A DNA stretch of 18,095 bases from Bacteroidales bacterium (GCA_008933525.1 WBUV01000013.1:1-18095), one strand, 5' to 3'. Positions 1-9,017 are shown, counted from the first letter of the stretch. Notes: generated by a model not told the origin, from the sequence alone. Numbers and translations are program-made.

Positions 1-66
1 GCTTTGGAGAGCGCTATTCTTCGCTTGATTATCCTTGTTCATCATTCATTGGTGTTCAGCGATGAA

Positions 67-1422
67 CTATACAGCTCCTTGAGCAATCATTGAGTCAGCA
101 ACTTTCACAAATCCTCCAATGTTGGCTCCATCTACATAGTTGATGAAACCATCGGGTTGGGTTCCATACTTCTTGCAGGTTTCGTGAATGTTAATCATAA
201 TTTGATGTAAACGTTGGTCAACCTCCTCGCGAGTCCACGATAGACGTAGCGAGTTTTGCGACATTTCAAGTCCGGATGTTGCAACACCACCAGCATTGGC
301 TGCTTTACCAGGGCCATAAAGTATTTTGGCATTTAGGTAAACCTCAATAGCTTCGGGGGTTGATGGCATATTGGCACCCTCCGAAACACACATACAACCG
401 TTACGAACAAGAGTTTTGGCTTCCTCTCCGTTAATTTCGTTCTGGGTTGCAGATGGCAGTGCTATATCGCACTTAATGCCCCAAGGACGCTCGGATGGGA
501 AGTAGTCGCAGCCGTACTTCTCGGCGTACTCCTTAATACGACCACGTTTTTCGTTCTTTAGCCACATTACATATTTTAGTTTTTCGGCATCAATTCCTTT
601 GGGGTCGTAGATAAATCCTTCAGAATCGGAAAGGGTAACGCATTTTCCGCCAAGGTCGTTTACCTTTTCAACAGTGTACTGAGCAACGTTCCCAGAACCA
701 GAAACGGTTACTGTTTTATCCTTAAAGGTTTCGCCACGAGTTTTAAGCATTTCCTGAGCAAAGTAAACGTTACCATATCCTGTAGCCTCTGGACGAATTA
801 AAGAACCGCCCCATTTAAGGCCTTTACCTGTTAAAACACCGGTAAACTCATTTCTAATACGCTTGTATTGGCCAAACATAAAGCCAATTTCGCGTCCACC
901 AACACCAATATCACCCGCAGGAACATCAGTATCGGGACCAATATGGCGGAAAAGTTCAGTCATAAAACTTTGACAGAAACGCATCACTTCCTTATCGCTC
1001 TTACCTTTTGGGTCGAAATCGGAACCGCCCTTACCGCCTCCCATAGGAAGTGAAGTAAGACTATTCTTGAAAACTTGCTCAAAAGCTAAGAATTTTAGGA
1101 TGCTTAGGTTTACCGTTGGGTGGAAACGCAATCCGCCTTTGTATGGGCCAATGGCGCTGTTCATTTCAATGCGGTATCCACGGTTTACTTGGATGTTTCC
1201 TTTGTCGTCAATCCAGGGAACGCGGAAAATGATGGTTCTTTCTGGTTCTGTAATCCTTTCAAGTATTCGCTCGTCGGAGTATATTGGATGCTCATCGATG
1301 TAAGGCATTATACTTTCAATAACTTCTCTGGCGGCTTGATGAAACTCAGGTTCAGCAGGGTTTTTTGCCACTAAGGTTGCCATAAAGGCATTTACTTTTT
1401 CTTGAAGTGCCATGTTTTTCAT
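67..1422 (-). CDS. gdhA: NADP-specific glutamate dehydrogenase
   Basis: Hexameric glutamate dehydrogenase that interconverts 2-oxoglutarate plus ammonium and glutamate in the cytosol, normally in the assimilatory direction when NADPH-linked. The 451-residue length matches the small hexameric family. The substrate domain contains GPYKGGLRF (92-100) and PMGGGKGG (126-133) with the catalytic lysine at 131, followed by PAGDIGVGG (168-176) with the catalytic aspartate at 171. The Rossmann domain starts with SGSGNVAQ (241-248), and the second strand ends in SDS (265-267) where NAD enzymes usually carry an acidic residue, so NADP(H) use is inferred. The start is at MKNM; Met4 is a possible alternative. 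It is transcribed away from the PPDK-like gene. No consensus TAnnTTTG promoter was found upstream. The 66 bases downstream hold only a weak 7-bp inverted repeat (37-43/61-67). Confidence 0.97.
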   Translation of the reverse strand: MKNMALQEKVNAFMATLVAKNPAEPEFHQAAREVIESIMPYIDEHPIYSDERILERITEPERTIIFRVPWIDDKGNIQVNRGYRIEMNSAIGPYKGGLRFHPTVNLSILKFLAFEQVFKNSLTSLPMGGGKGGSDFDPKGKSDKEVMRFCQSFMTELFRHIGPDTDVPAGDIGVGGREIGFMFGQYKRIRNEFTGVLTGKGLKWGGSLIRPEATGYGNVYFAQEMLKTRGETFKDKTVTVSGSGNVAQYTVEKVNDLGGKCVTLSDSEGFIYDPKGIDAEKLKYVMWLKNEKRGRIKEYAEKYGCDYFPSERPWGIKCDIALPSATQNEINGEEAKTLVRNGCMCVSEGANMPSTPEAIEVYLNAKILYGPGKAANAGGVATSGLEMSQNSLRLSWTREEVDQRLHQIMINIHETCKKYGTQPDGFINYVDGANIGGFVKVADSMIAQGAV

Positions 1423-1757
1423 ATTGAAATAGTTTAAGTTGGTTATGTTGATATTTGTTTGTTTACAAGCTGAAATTATGTCGATTTGTAATCCGATTGT
1501 CAGAATAAATTAAAAAACAGTTATTTACGGAAGTGCGGGTAAGGGGAATTACGGAGGCTATTTACGTGTTTCACGTATTTTGATTTTATTTTATTGCTAA
1601 TGAGTAATTTTAGGTATAACTTGAAATGGTTTGAGGAGTAGTGTAGAGTTAAGATTTTTTGAGTCATTTGTAACCAGTCATCTGTATCAAAGCCTAATAA
1701 TCTATTCTCTCAATAACTTTTAACCATTAATCCACTAACCATATCAACCCAAAGAAT
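1423..1757. other. 335-bp divergent intergenic region
   Basis: AT-rich region between the start codons of gdhA (leftward) and the PPDK-like gene (rightward), so it should carry both promoters and 5' leaders. No exact TAnnTTTG element is visible on either strand; near misses such as TATTTTG at 1576-1582 are one base short. One compact inverted repeat is annotated separately at 1563-1577. No convincing small ORF, tRNA or riboswitch was recognised. Confidence 0.6.
1563..1577. promoter_or_regulatory. Perfect 6-bp inverted repeat, possible operator
   Basis: TACGTG-TTT-CACGTA is a perfect dyad with a 3-nt spacer, roughly central between two divergent start codons. The position suits a regulator-binding site. 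Only one copy is present and no bound regulator can be named, so this is inference from symmetry and position. Confidence 0.22.
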
Positions 1758-4700
1758 ATGGACCATAATACTGACCCCGAGGAGTTTTTCCGATTGTTAG
1801 CTCAGAGCAAGGAGCGTTTAAAGGAACTTTCGGCCATTAATTATGCAATCAATATAATTAAGGAGAGTAAACCTATTCCTGAGACATTACATCAGTTCTG
1901 CTTGATATTGCCCGATGCTTGGCAATATGCAGAGTTTGCTGTTGCCAGAGTTAAGTATGGGCAGTACGAGTTTCAAACTGTTGGTTTTAAAGAGACTCCG
2001 TGGTGTCAGCGTCAGGGGTTTGAGTCCATAGATGGTGTTTTTGGTGCAATTGAGATTTTCTACACTCGCGATTTACCCAAGGAGTTCGAAGGACCTTTCC
2101 TTAAGGAGGAGCGCGACCTAATTAATAACCTGGCAAATATCCTTGTTGGGTACATCAACAGTATCAAAGGTCGCGATGTAATTCGTGAGGTTAAATCATC
2201 GCCGCGGAAAAAGGCATCTGCTGAAATTCCCCATACCAAAAAATTGTTGCAACGATTCATCAATCAGCATAATGCCGATAGGGATGTTTACCACGATTTA
2301 ATGCCCTTTAAGGTTCACGAAATATTGCTCATATCAACTCTTTACGATGCTTACAGTATTGAGCGTGAGGATAGGCTTACCGATAATATTTTAGGTGAGT
2401 ACGCCAAGTTAAGCCTTTCGGGTGTACCTCGTATTACAGGAGTATCAACGTTAGATGAGGCGCTTGAGAAACTGGAGGAGCGCTACTTCAATATGATTAT
2501 CATTATGATGGGTGCCGATACCGTTAACCCTCTTAAGATGGCGGCTAGAATTAAAGGTGAGTATCAGCATATTCCGTTGTATTTGTTGGTTAACAATAGT
2601 TCAATTGTTAATGATATTGAGAAGAACCCGAATTCTATTGCAGGAATCGATAAGATTTTTGTGTGGAATGGCGAGCCCAAAATATTCTTCTCGATGATTA
2701 AGTTGCTCGAGGATAGGGTTAATATTGAGAACGATACCCGTGTGGGGTTAACGCGTGTTATTCTTCTGGTTGAGGATTCGCCCAAGTACTACTCACGGTA
2801 CTTGCCTTTGCTTTACGGAAGTGTGCTGGAGCAAACAAAGCGCGTGGTTGAGGATGTAAGCACCGACGATTTGTACAAGGTGCTACGTATTAGAATTCGC
2901 CCAAAAATACTGCTTGCAGGGAATTACGAGGAGGCCTTGGAACTATTCAATAGGTACAAGAACTATATGCTCTGCCTAATTTCCGATGTGAAGTTTTACC
3001 GGAATGGCGTGCTCGACGATAACGCTGGCGTAATGCTGGTGGAGCATGCACGTAAAATGTTGCCAAATTTGCCTGTGATTCTTCAATCGTACGAAAATTC
3101 CAACGAGGAGATAGCATTTAAACTTAAAGTTTCGTTCCTAAATAAGAACTCGGAGAGTTTGCTGATTGATATTAAGAACTTCCTTAGTAACTACTTGGGT
3201 TTTGGCGATTTTGTTTTTAAAGACCAACATGGGAATCCCATTGCAATTGCTTCAACAATGGAGGAGTTTGAAAGGGCTTTAAGGATAATCCCCGACGAAA
3301 GTTTGCTCTACCATGCACAGAAGAACCATTTCTCGATGTGGCTCTCGGCTCGTGGCGAAATTCAGGTGGCACGTATAATTCACCCTTCTAAAATTGACGA
3401 TTTTTCTGGCCCTATGGATATTCGAGAATATCTGCTTACAACGCTCAAAAAGTATAGGCAGGAGAAACGCCGTGGCAAAATTGTGGGCTTTGAAACCGAC
3501 TGGGAGGTTGATGAGAGTAATATTGTGAGTTTAGCCGATGGTTCGTTTGGGGGAAAGGGGCGTGGTTTATCATTCATCAATACGTTGCTGTACACTTTTG
3601 ATATATCGCAGTACACACCAGAGATCAATCTGCGAACACCGCGAACTTCTATTGTGGGAACAAACGAGTTTGAATGTTTTATGATGAAGAACGACCTTTA
3701 TGATAAGGTCTTCAATTCGAAAAGTTATGAAGAAATTCAGCATCACTTTGTGAATGCTGAACTATCTGACCAACTTAAGTTGAGACTCGATAGACTTTTA
3801 CAAATATATCATCGTCCGCTGGCTGTGCGTTCCTCCGGAATGCTCGAGGATTCAATAATGCAACCCTTTGCAGGTATTTTCGAAACCTATCTTATCCCAA
3901 ATGCCCATCCCGATAGGTCGGTAAGGCTACAGCGACTAATGACAGCCATTAAGTTGGTTTATGCATCGGTTTTTTCGCCCACTGCGTTGGCGTATATTAA
4001 GGCGATCAACCTAAAAATTGAGGACGAAAAGATGGCGGTTATTATTCAGGAGGTTGTAGGGGAGAGGTTCGATAATTACTACTATCCGCATATTAGTGGC
4101 GTTGCGCAATCGTACAATTACTATCCGTTTGGGCATATCGAACCGGAGGATGGTTTTGCCAATATTGCCCTTGGGCTGGGAAAGTATGTTGTTGAGGGTG
4201 GTCGTGCATATCGGTTTTGTCCAAAGTACCCAACGCTGATAAACTACACCTTGGATGATTTGATTAAGAACTCGCAAGTTGATTTTCTTGCTGTTGATAT
4301 GGAGCGCCGTGAGTACGATTTACTAACAGGCGATGAGGCCGGTTTGGCGCGTCTGGATTTGTTTGAGGCCGAACAGCACGGAACCCTAAAGCATTGCGCA
4401 TCGGTTTATAGCCCAGAGAATGGGAGTTTAACACCAGGCGTAAACCAGCCCGGGCCACGCGTGGTGAACTTTGCGAATATTCTAAAGTATAACTATGTGC
4501 CCTTGGCACATACAATTGATGTTATCCTCGATATTGTTCAGGAGGCGCTTGGTGCTCCTTGCGAAATAGAGTTTGCAGTGGACTTGAACCGCGATGCTAA
4601 CTATAAAGCGTCATTCTTCCTGTTGCAAATTAAGCCATTGATGGGTAACGTTCAGGAGTATAAAATTAATCCTGATACAATTCTTAAGGATAAAGTTGTG

Positions 4701-5204
4701 CTGCTTTCTAACAATAGTATGGGTAATGGCTATATCAATACAATCTCCGATGTGATTTTTATTAACCGTGAGAATTTCAACAAATCGATGACGTTGGAGA
4801 TGGCCAAGGAGGTGGACTACCTGAATAATTTGATGATTGAGGAGAATAAACAGTATATTTTGATAGGCCCCGGACGCTGGGGAACCCGCGATAGGTGGAT
4901 AGGTATTCCGGTTACCTGGCCGCAAATTTCCAACGCTAAAGTGATTGTTGAAACCAGCTTTGAGGATTTCCCGTTGGATGCATCGTATGGTTCGCATTTC
5001 TTTCATAACGTGATATCAATGAATGTTGGGTATTGCTCCGTTGGCAACTACGATAGTTACTCATTTATTTCGTGGGATAAGTTGAACTCTCTGCCCGTTG
5101 TCAACCAAACAACATTCTTTAAACACGTACAGTTTCCAAAACCTTTGGAAATTAGGATGGACGGCTCGCAACGATTGGTTGCAGTAAGTTTTAACGAAGA
5201 TTAG
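1758..5204 (+). CDS. GAF-like/receiver/PPDK-N (PEP/pyruvate-binding) fusion protein
   Basis: Large cytosolic protein of 1148 residues. Residues about 10-140 resemble the GAF-like input domain seen before histidine kinases (DAWQY at 53-57, GPFLKEERDLI at 112-122). Residues 186-320 look like a degenerate receiver: the strand NMIIIMM (245-251) lacks the phospho-acceptor Asp. Residues 333-480 look like an intact receiver with the acidic pair at 339-340 (LLVED), a candidate phospho-Asp at 410 (CLISD) and Lys 463. The C-terminal half is the ATP-grasp module of PEP synthase/pyruvate phosphate dikinase: FGGKGRGL (597-604), RSSGMLED (691-698), FAGIFETYL (704-712) and EIEFAVD to LLQIKP (936-960). The phosphohistidine domain (TSCH-type motif) and PEP-binding barrel of true PEP synthase are absent, replaced by an unrecognised C-terminus with LIGPGRWGTRDRW (1035-1047). 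It is therefore unlikely to make PEP alone. Similar proteins in Bacteroidota are often labelled PEP synthase. The substrate is unknown. Confidence 0.85.
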   Translation: MDHNTDPEEFFRLLAQSKERLKELSAINYAINIIKESKPIPETLHQFCLILPDAWQYAEFAVARVKYGQYEFQTVGFKETPWCQRQGFESIDGVFGAIEIFYTRDLPKEFEGPFLKEERDLINNLANILVGYINSIKGRDVIREVKSSPRKKASAEIPHTKKLLQRFINQHNADRDVYHDLMPFKVHEILLISTLYDAYSIEREDRLTDNILGEYAKLSLSGVPRITGVSTLDEALEKLEERYFNMIIIMMGADTVNPLKMAARIKGEYQHIPLYLLVNNSSIVNDIEKNPNSIAGIDKIFVWNGEPKIFFSMIKLLEDRVNIENDTRVGLTRVILLVEDSPKYYSRYLPLLYGSVLEQTKRVVEDVSTDDLYKVLRIRIRPKILLAGNYEEALELFNRYKNYMLCLISDVKFYRNGVLDDNAGVMLVEHARKMLPNLPVILQSYENSNEEIAFKLKVSFLNKNSESLLIDIKNFLSNYLGFGDFVFKDQHGNPIAIASTMEEFERALRIIPDESLLYHAQKNHFSMWLSARGEIQVARIIHPSKIDDFSGPMDIREYLLTTLKKYRQEKRRGKIVGFETDWEVDESNIVSLADGSFGGKGRGLSFINTLLYTFDISQYTPEINLRTPRTSIVGTNEFECFMMKNDLYDKVFNSKSYEEIQHHFVNAELSDQLKLRLDRLLQIYHRPLAVRSSGMLEDSIMQPFAGIFETYLIPNAHPDRSVRLQRLMTAIKLVYASVFSPTALAYIKAINLKIEDEKMAVIIQEVVGERFDNYYYPHISGVAQSYNYYPFGHIEPEDGFANIALGLGKYVVEGGRAYRFCPKYPTLINYTLDDLIKNSQVDFLAVDMERREYDLLTGDEAGLARLDLFEAEQHGTLKHCASVYSPENGSLTPGVNQPGPRVVNFANILKYNYVPLAHTIDVILDIVQEALGAPCEIEFAVDLNRDANYKASFFLLQIKPLMGNVQEYKINPDTILKDKVVLLSNNSMGNGYINTISDVIFINRENFNKSMTLEMAKEVDYLNNLMIEENKQYILIGPGRWGTRDRWIGIPVTWPQISNAKVIVETSFEDFPLDASYGSHFFHNVISMNVGYCSVGNYDSYSFISWDKLNSLPVVNQTTFFKHVQFPKPLEIRMDGSQRLVAVSFNED

Positions 5205-5226
5205 CGCTGTAAAAGTAATCGTTCGT

Positions 5227-5234
5227 TAAATTTG
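5227..5234 (+). promoter_or_regulatory. Bacteroidota -7 promoter element of mnmD
   Basis: TAAATTTG is an exact match to the TAnnTTTG consensus and lies only 4 nt before the mnmD ATG (5239). With the usual spacing from -7 box to transcription start, the message would begin at or next to the start codon, giving a leaderless or nearly leaderless mRNA. The -33 region is poor (TTAG around 5201-5204). Confidence 0.5.
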
Positions 5235-5238
5235 CAGA

Positions 5239-5907
5239 ATGCAAAAACAAAAATCCATTCTCACAGCCGATGGCTCGCATACCCTTTTCTCTGAAATTCA
5301 CGGAGCCTACTACCATTCTATGAATGGAGCGCTAACGGAGTCGCAGCATATCTTTATCAATTCAGGCTTTAAGCATTTATCTGGGACGTTAAAACAGATT
5401 TCAATCTTAGAAATTGGATTAGGAACTGGGCTGAATGCTGCGCTAACAGCCAGCGAATCGTTAATTAGTGGCGTTGAAACACTCTATACCGCCCTTGAAC
5501 TATATCCAATTACGGAACAGCAAATCAAGGATTTGAATTACAGCCAGATATTAAACCACGAAGTTGCTGAGTGTTGGAGTAGGATTATGCTTGCAGAGTG
5601 GAATTCATCTGTTGAAATAAATCAATCCTTTAGGATTTTTAAGATTAATGAGGATTTTACCAAGTGGATTCCTGTAGTAAGTTTTAACCTAATTTACTTT
5701 GATGCCTTTGCTCCCGACGACCAACCTGAGATGTGGAGCGTTGAGATGTTCCAGAAACTCTACTGTTCCCTTTCTGTTGGTGGCGTTTTGGTAACATACT
5801 CGTCAAAGGGAATTGTGAAACAAGCCCTTCGGGCTGCTGGGTTCAGAGTCGAGCGACTAGCAGGACCTCCTGGCAAAAGGCATATCTTAAGGGCTGTAAA
5901 GGAGTAA
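5239..5907 (+). CDS. mnmD: tRNA 5-methylaminomethyl-2-thiouridine(34) methyltransferase MnmD
   Basis: SAM-dependent methyltransferase that converts 5-aminomethyl-(2-thio)uridine to its methylaminomethyl form at wobble position 34 of tRNAs. In enterobacteria this activity is the N-terminal half of bifunctional MnmC; here the 222-residue protein stands alone without the FAD-oxidase half. Visible motifs are the N-terminal ADGSHTL (10-16) and HGALTES-type segment (YYHSMNGALTES, 24-35), the SAM-binding loop ILEIGLGTGLNA (56-67), the active-site segment FDAFAPDDQPEMWS (154-167), and the C-terminal strand PPGKRHILRA (210-219). The start fits, since family members also begin a few residues before the DGSHTL motif. 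It follows the PPDK-like gene by 34 nt but has its own promoter-like sequence. Residual readthrough from upstream is possible. Confidence 0.93.
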   Translation: MQKQKSILTADGSHTLFSEIHGAYYHSMNGALTESQHIFINSGFKHLSGTLKQISILEIGLGTGLNAALTASESLISGVETLYTALELYPITEQQIKDLNYSQILNHEVAECWSRIMLAEWNSSVEINQSFRIFKINEDFTKWIPVVSFNLIYFDAFAPDDQPEMWSVEMFQKLYCSLSVGGVLVTYSSKGIVKQALRAAGFRVERLAGPPGKRHILRAVKE

Positions 5908-5997
5908 CAGTTGATTTTGTTTGCTTTACAGGAGTGATGTTTATAAATATCTGTCAACTCATTTTCTAATAATTTTCATTTTCTTGGCAAAAAATTA

Positions 5998-6005
5998 TAC
6001 TTTTG
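5998..6005 (+). promoter_or_regulatory. Putative -7 element for the phosphohexomutase gene
   Basis: TACTTTTG matches TAnnTTTG 40 nt upstream of the ATG at 6046, giving a leader of about 30 nt. A convincing -33 TTG at the expected 19-21 nt spacing was not seen, so support is the -7 match and position alone. Confidence 0.42.
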
Positions 6006-6045
6006 AGGCCAATTGAATATTGTGTAACTATTAATTCGAAAAAAT

Positions 6046-7389
6046 ATGGGAGCATTTCACGCGTACGACATTCGGGGGATTTACAATAAGGACTTTAACA
6101 AGGACGATGCCTACAAAATTGGTTTCTTTTTGGTTGAATTACTTAAAACCGATAAGGTTTTAGTTGGTAGAGATGCACGTGAATCGTCCGATGAGATTTA
6201 CGAGAACTTAACCCGTGGTATTACCGATGCTGGTGCCGATGTGTATAACCTTGGTTTATCGACCACTCCAATGGTTTACTACGCAACAGCAAAAGGAAAT
6301 TTCAACGCTTCGGTTCAAATTACTGCTTCGCACAATCCGCGAGAGTATAATGGGATGAAGGTGTCGCGCGAGAATGCTGAGCCTGTTGGTTACGATACCG
6401 GCCTTAAGTTTATTGAGGAGAAGGTTAAAACCACACCCGTTGTTCCTGTTGCTAAGAAAGGGAAAATTGTTGAGCACAATATAAAGCAGGAGTACATTGC
6501 CTTCCTAAATGGATTCAAACGCGATTACTCCAATTTGTCAGTTGGTATCGACTGTTCTAATGGTATGGCTGCGCTAATTATCAAGGATATTCTTGGTCAT
6601 ACTCCCGTTTACCTATACGATGAGTTGGATGGTACATTCCCAAATCACGAGGCAAATCCATTAGTTCCAGAAAACGTTGTTGATTTGCAGAATCTTGTTC
6701 GCAAGCATAAGTGCGATTTGGGTATCATTTTCGATGGCGATGGCGACCGTGTTATGTTTGTGGATGAAAATGCCCGCTTTATATCTCCCGACCTTATGAT
6801 TGGTCTTTTGGGTCATTACTTCCTTGAGGAAAAAGGATTAAAAGGTAACGTGCTACAGGATATTAGAACATCAAAGGCTGTTGGCGAGTATCTAACACCA
6901 ATGGGTGCAAATATGCACACCTGGCGTGTAGGGCGTGCTTTTGCGGCCAAGAAACTTCGCGAGATTGATGGGATTTACGGTGGTGAACTTGCTGGTCACT
7001 ACTATTTCCGCGATTTCTTCTATTCTGATTCTGGTATGTTGGCCTGTATTCTTATCCTGAATGTGGTGAGCAAGATGAAGGCTCAAGGAAAATCGCTATC
7101 GCAAATTATCGATAAGATTGAAACCTACGCCAATTCTGGTGAAATCAACTTCAAGATTGAGAAGAAACGTGAGGCTATGGATGCCGTTCGCGATTTCTTT
7201 ATCAATAGCGAAAAGCCAACCGCTTCGTACGATTTTGATGGTTACCGTGTTGAGTTCCCCGATTGGTGGTTCAATATTCGCCCTTCGAACACAGAGCCCT
7301 ACCTGCGTTTTATTGCCGAGGCAAAAACAACTGCAATGTTGGACGAGAAGGTAAGCAAGGCTAAGGAGATTATTAATAGTATTAAGTAG
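6046..7389 (+). CDS. manB: Phosphoglucomutase/phosphomannomutase
   Basis: Alpha-D-phosphohexomutase of 447 residues that interconverts hexose 1- and 6-phosphates (mannose and/or glucose) for nucleotide-sugar and polysaccharide synthesis. All four family signatures are present in order: the phosphoserine loop TASHNP (93-98, Ser95), the metal-binding DGDGDR (230-235), the sugar-specificity loop GGELAGH (312-318) and the phosphate-binding loop RPSNTEPYLR (412-421). The start is supported by the standard opening AYDIRGIYN near residue 6. The GGELAGH sequence is typical of dual PMM/PGM enzymes, but substrate preference cannot be settled here, so the symbol is tentative. It appears monocistronic, with its own promoter-like element upstream and a strong terminator 28 nt after the stop. 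Confidence 0.93.
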   Translation: MGAFHAYDIRGIYNKDFNKDDAYKIGFFLVELLKTDKVLVGRDARESSDEIYENLTRGITDAGADVYNLGLSTTPMVYYATAKGNFNASVQITASHNPREYNGMKVSRENAEPVGYDTGLKFIEEKVKTTPVVPVAKKGKIVEHNIKQEYIAFLNGFKRDYSNLSVGIDCSNGMAALIIKDILGHTPVYLYDELDGTFPNHEANPLVPENVVDLQNLVRKHKCDLGIIFDGDGDRVMFVDENARFISPDLMIGLLGHYFLEEKGLKGNVLQDIRTSKAVGEYLTPMGANMHTWRVGRAFAAKKLREIDGIYGGELAGHYYFRDFFYSDSGMLACILILNVVSKMKAQGKSLSQIIDKIETYANSGEINFKIEKKREAMDAVRDFFINSEKPTASYDFDGYRVEFPDWWFNIRPSNTEPYLRFIAEAKTTAMLDEKVSKAKEIINSIK

Positions 7390-7416
7390 GAAGACATTAA
7401 GTAAATAGTTTTAAGT

Positions 7417-7447
7417 TACCCCGCTCTGCATAGCGGGGTATTTTTTT
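7417..7447 (+). terminator. Rho-independent terminator of the phosphohexomutase gene
   Basis: Perfect 9-bp stem TACCCCGCT/AGCGGGGTA (7417-7425 and 7432-7440) with a 6-nt loop, followed directly by seven T residues. It separates the mutase from the ABC/kinase operon. Confidence 0.9.
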
Positions 7448-7492
7448 AAGAGTCTTTAATATACTTCAATGTTTATACGATATTAAAAATGT

Positions 7493-7500
7493 TACCTTTG
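7493..7500 (+). promoter_or_regulatory. -7 promoter element of the ABC/kinase operon
   Basis: TACCTTTG is an exact TAnnTTTG match 39 nt before the ATG at 7540 and just after the upstream terminator, where an operon promoter is expected. The -33 region is weak (ATG around 7469-7471, 21 nt upstream). The leader is A-rich with no Shine-Dalgarno sequence. Confidence 0.55.
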
Positions 7501-7539
7501 ATTACATAAATCGAAATCTTTAAAAATGATTATTAAAAA

Positions 7540-9006
7540 ATGTCTATGTATCAATTACTAATTCATTTTTGGAAGGAGAAATTACGGTCTCCCTTTTGGC
7601 AAAAAAGCATTTTTATCAATATCCTTTTAGGTTTTATTGGTATTTACCTTGCGTTAAATATTCTAATGCTAGGCTTCTTTGCCGATAAAATTGTTGCTGA
7701 GGTATTCCCAAATCAGGATGTATTGGCGGCATTTAACCGTTTGTTGTTCTACTACTTCGGGTTCGATATTGTAATTCGTTTCTTTTTGCAGCAATTACCC
7801 GTAATGTCAATTCAGCCCTATTTAGCACTGCCAGTAAAGAAGAGTACTTTGTTGCACTTCCCATTGGTGCGGAGTGTGTTTAACTTTCTCAACCTTTTTG
7901 CGCTGCTTTTAATTTTACCTTTTTTCTTTAAGGTTGTTTTAAGCACGCAATCGTCGTTTTACAGTGTTTCGTGGATTGTGTCGGTAATATCGTTTATTGC
8001 TTTCAATAACTTTTTAAACTTTACCGCGAAAAAATACTTTGTTAAGAAGCCACTGTTGGTTATACTGTGGATAGTTGCCTTGTCAATATTTATCTACCTC
8101 GATATTGCAAAAATCATCTCTGTTTCATCGTTATTTAGCAATGCGCTTGGCTTGTTGAGCCAAACCGCTCTATTTGCTTTATTCCCAGTTGTGTTGGCAG
8201 TAGTGTCGTACTATGTAGCCTATGAGTTGCTTCGAAGGAACGCATACATTGAGGGCGTAGAGAAGCAAAACAATGCAAAATCGACCTCATTCCAGTTTTT
8301 GTCAAACTACGGGTTGATTGGAACGCTAATTGGCTCAGAGTTGAAGTTGATATTCAGGAATAAACGCCCAAAATCTGTTTTTTATCTCAGTATTTTTTTC
8401 TTACTGTATGGATTTATCTTTTACAACGACCAATATTTGAATAGCCCGTATATGTTGACGTTTGTAGGGATATTCCTTACCTCCAACCTTGCAATGTTTT
8501 TCTATCAGTATGCGTTTTCGTGGGAAAGTTCATTTTATGATATGTTCTTAGTTCATAGGATATCCACCTTCAACTTTGTTTTGGCAAAGTATTACCTATT
8601 TGCAATAATGTGTGTGGCGAGTTATTTGGTAACGCTCCCTTACGCATTTATAGATTCAAAAATTGCGCTCATAAACACTGCAATTGTGCTCTATAATGTT
8701 GGAATAACCTCCATATTAGTATTCTTCTCTGGTACATTTAGCAGTTCAAGCATCGATTTAGGCCGAAGCCAATTTATGAATTACCAAGGTACAGGGGCAC
8801 ATCATTTTCTTATGATGATTCCATTGTTTGGTATCCCAATGATTATTTATTTAATTTTCAGTTTGATTGGAATGGAAGAGTTTGGCTTTTTCGGAGTAGG
8901 TCTTATTGGTGCAATTGCAATTCTGCTTCATAGGCAACTTGTCGGATTTATCAGCAATAGACTAGTTAAAAGAAAGTATATTATGTCAAGTGGTTTCAGA
9001 AAATAA
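7540..9006 (+). CDS. DUF5687 family ABC transporter permease
   Basis: Integral inner-membrane protein of 488 residues with roughly 10-12 hydrophobic segments, clearest near 25-47, 113-133, 143-160, 171-190, 207-230, 278-296, 304-325, 348-370, 376-398, 422-443 and 448-465. The N-terminus (LLIHFWKEKLRSPFWQKS, 6-23) and the segment RFFLQQLPVMSIQPYLALP (80-98) fit the Bacteroidota DUF5687 family as I recall it. The start codon is ATG at 7540; an ATG at 7526 is out of frame. The ATPase gene begins 11 nt after the stop, so this is inferred to be the membrane half of an ABC-2-like exporter whose substrate is unknown. A large soluble substrate-binding domain is absent, which argues against an importer. 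It is the first gene of an operon with an ATPase and a protein kinase. Confidence 0.85.
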   Translation: MSMYQLLIHFWKEKLRSPFWQKSIFINILLGFIGIYLALNILMLGFFADKIVAEVFPNQDVLAAFNRLLFYYFGFDIVIRFFLQQLPVMSIQPYLALPVKKSTLLHFPLVRSVFNFLNLFALLLILPFFFKVVLSTQSSFYSVSWIVSVISFIAFNNFLNFTAKKYFVKKPLLVILWIVALSIFIYLDIAKIISVSSLFSNALGLLSQTALFALFPVVLAVVSYYVAYELLRRNAYIEGVEKQNNAKSTSFQFLSNYGLIGTLIGSELKLIFRNKRPKSVFYLSIFFLLYGFIFYNDQYLNSPYMLTFVGIFLTSNLAMFFYQYAFSWESSFYDMFLVHRISTFNFVLAKYYLFAIMCVASYLVTLPYAFIDSKIALINTAIVLYNVGITSILVFFSGTFSSSSIDLGRSQFMNYQGTGAHHFLMMIPLFGIPMIIYLIFSLIGMEEFGFFGVGLIGAIAILLHRQLVGFISNRLVKRKYIMSSGFRK

Positions 9007-9017
9007 TAATTACAGCT

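Noticed and set aside
37..67. Inverted repeat GTTCATC/GATGAAC as a gdhA terminator
   Set aside because: Only 7 bp with a 17-nt loop, it overlaps the stop codon, and no T-run follows on the minus strand.
4611..5006. Minus-strand open frame of 131 codons inside the PPDK-like gene
   Set aside because: Fully antisense to conserved C-terminal coding sequence; no recognisable motif, so treated as a chance frame.
1758..5204. Annotation as genuine PEP synthase (ppsA)
   Set aside because: The phosphohistidine and PEP-binding domains required for catalysis are not present in the sequence.
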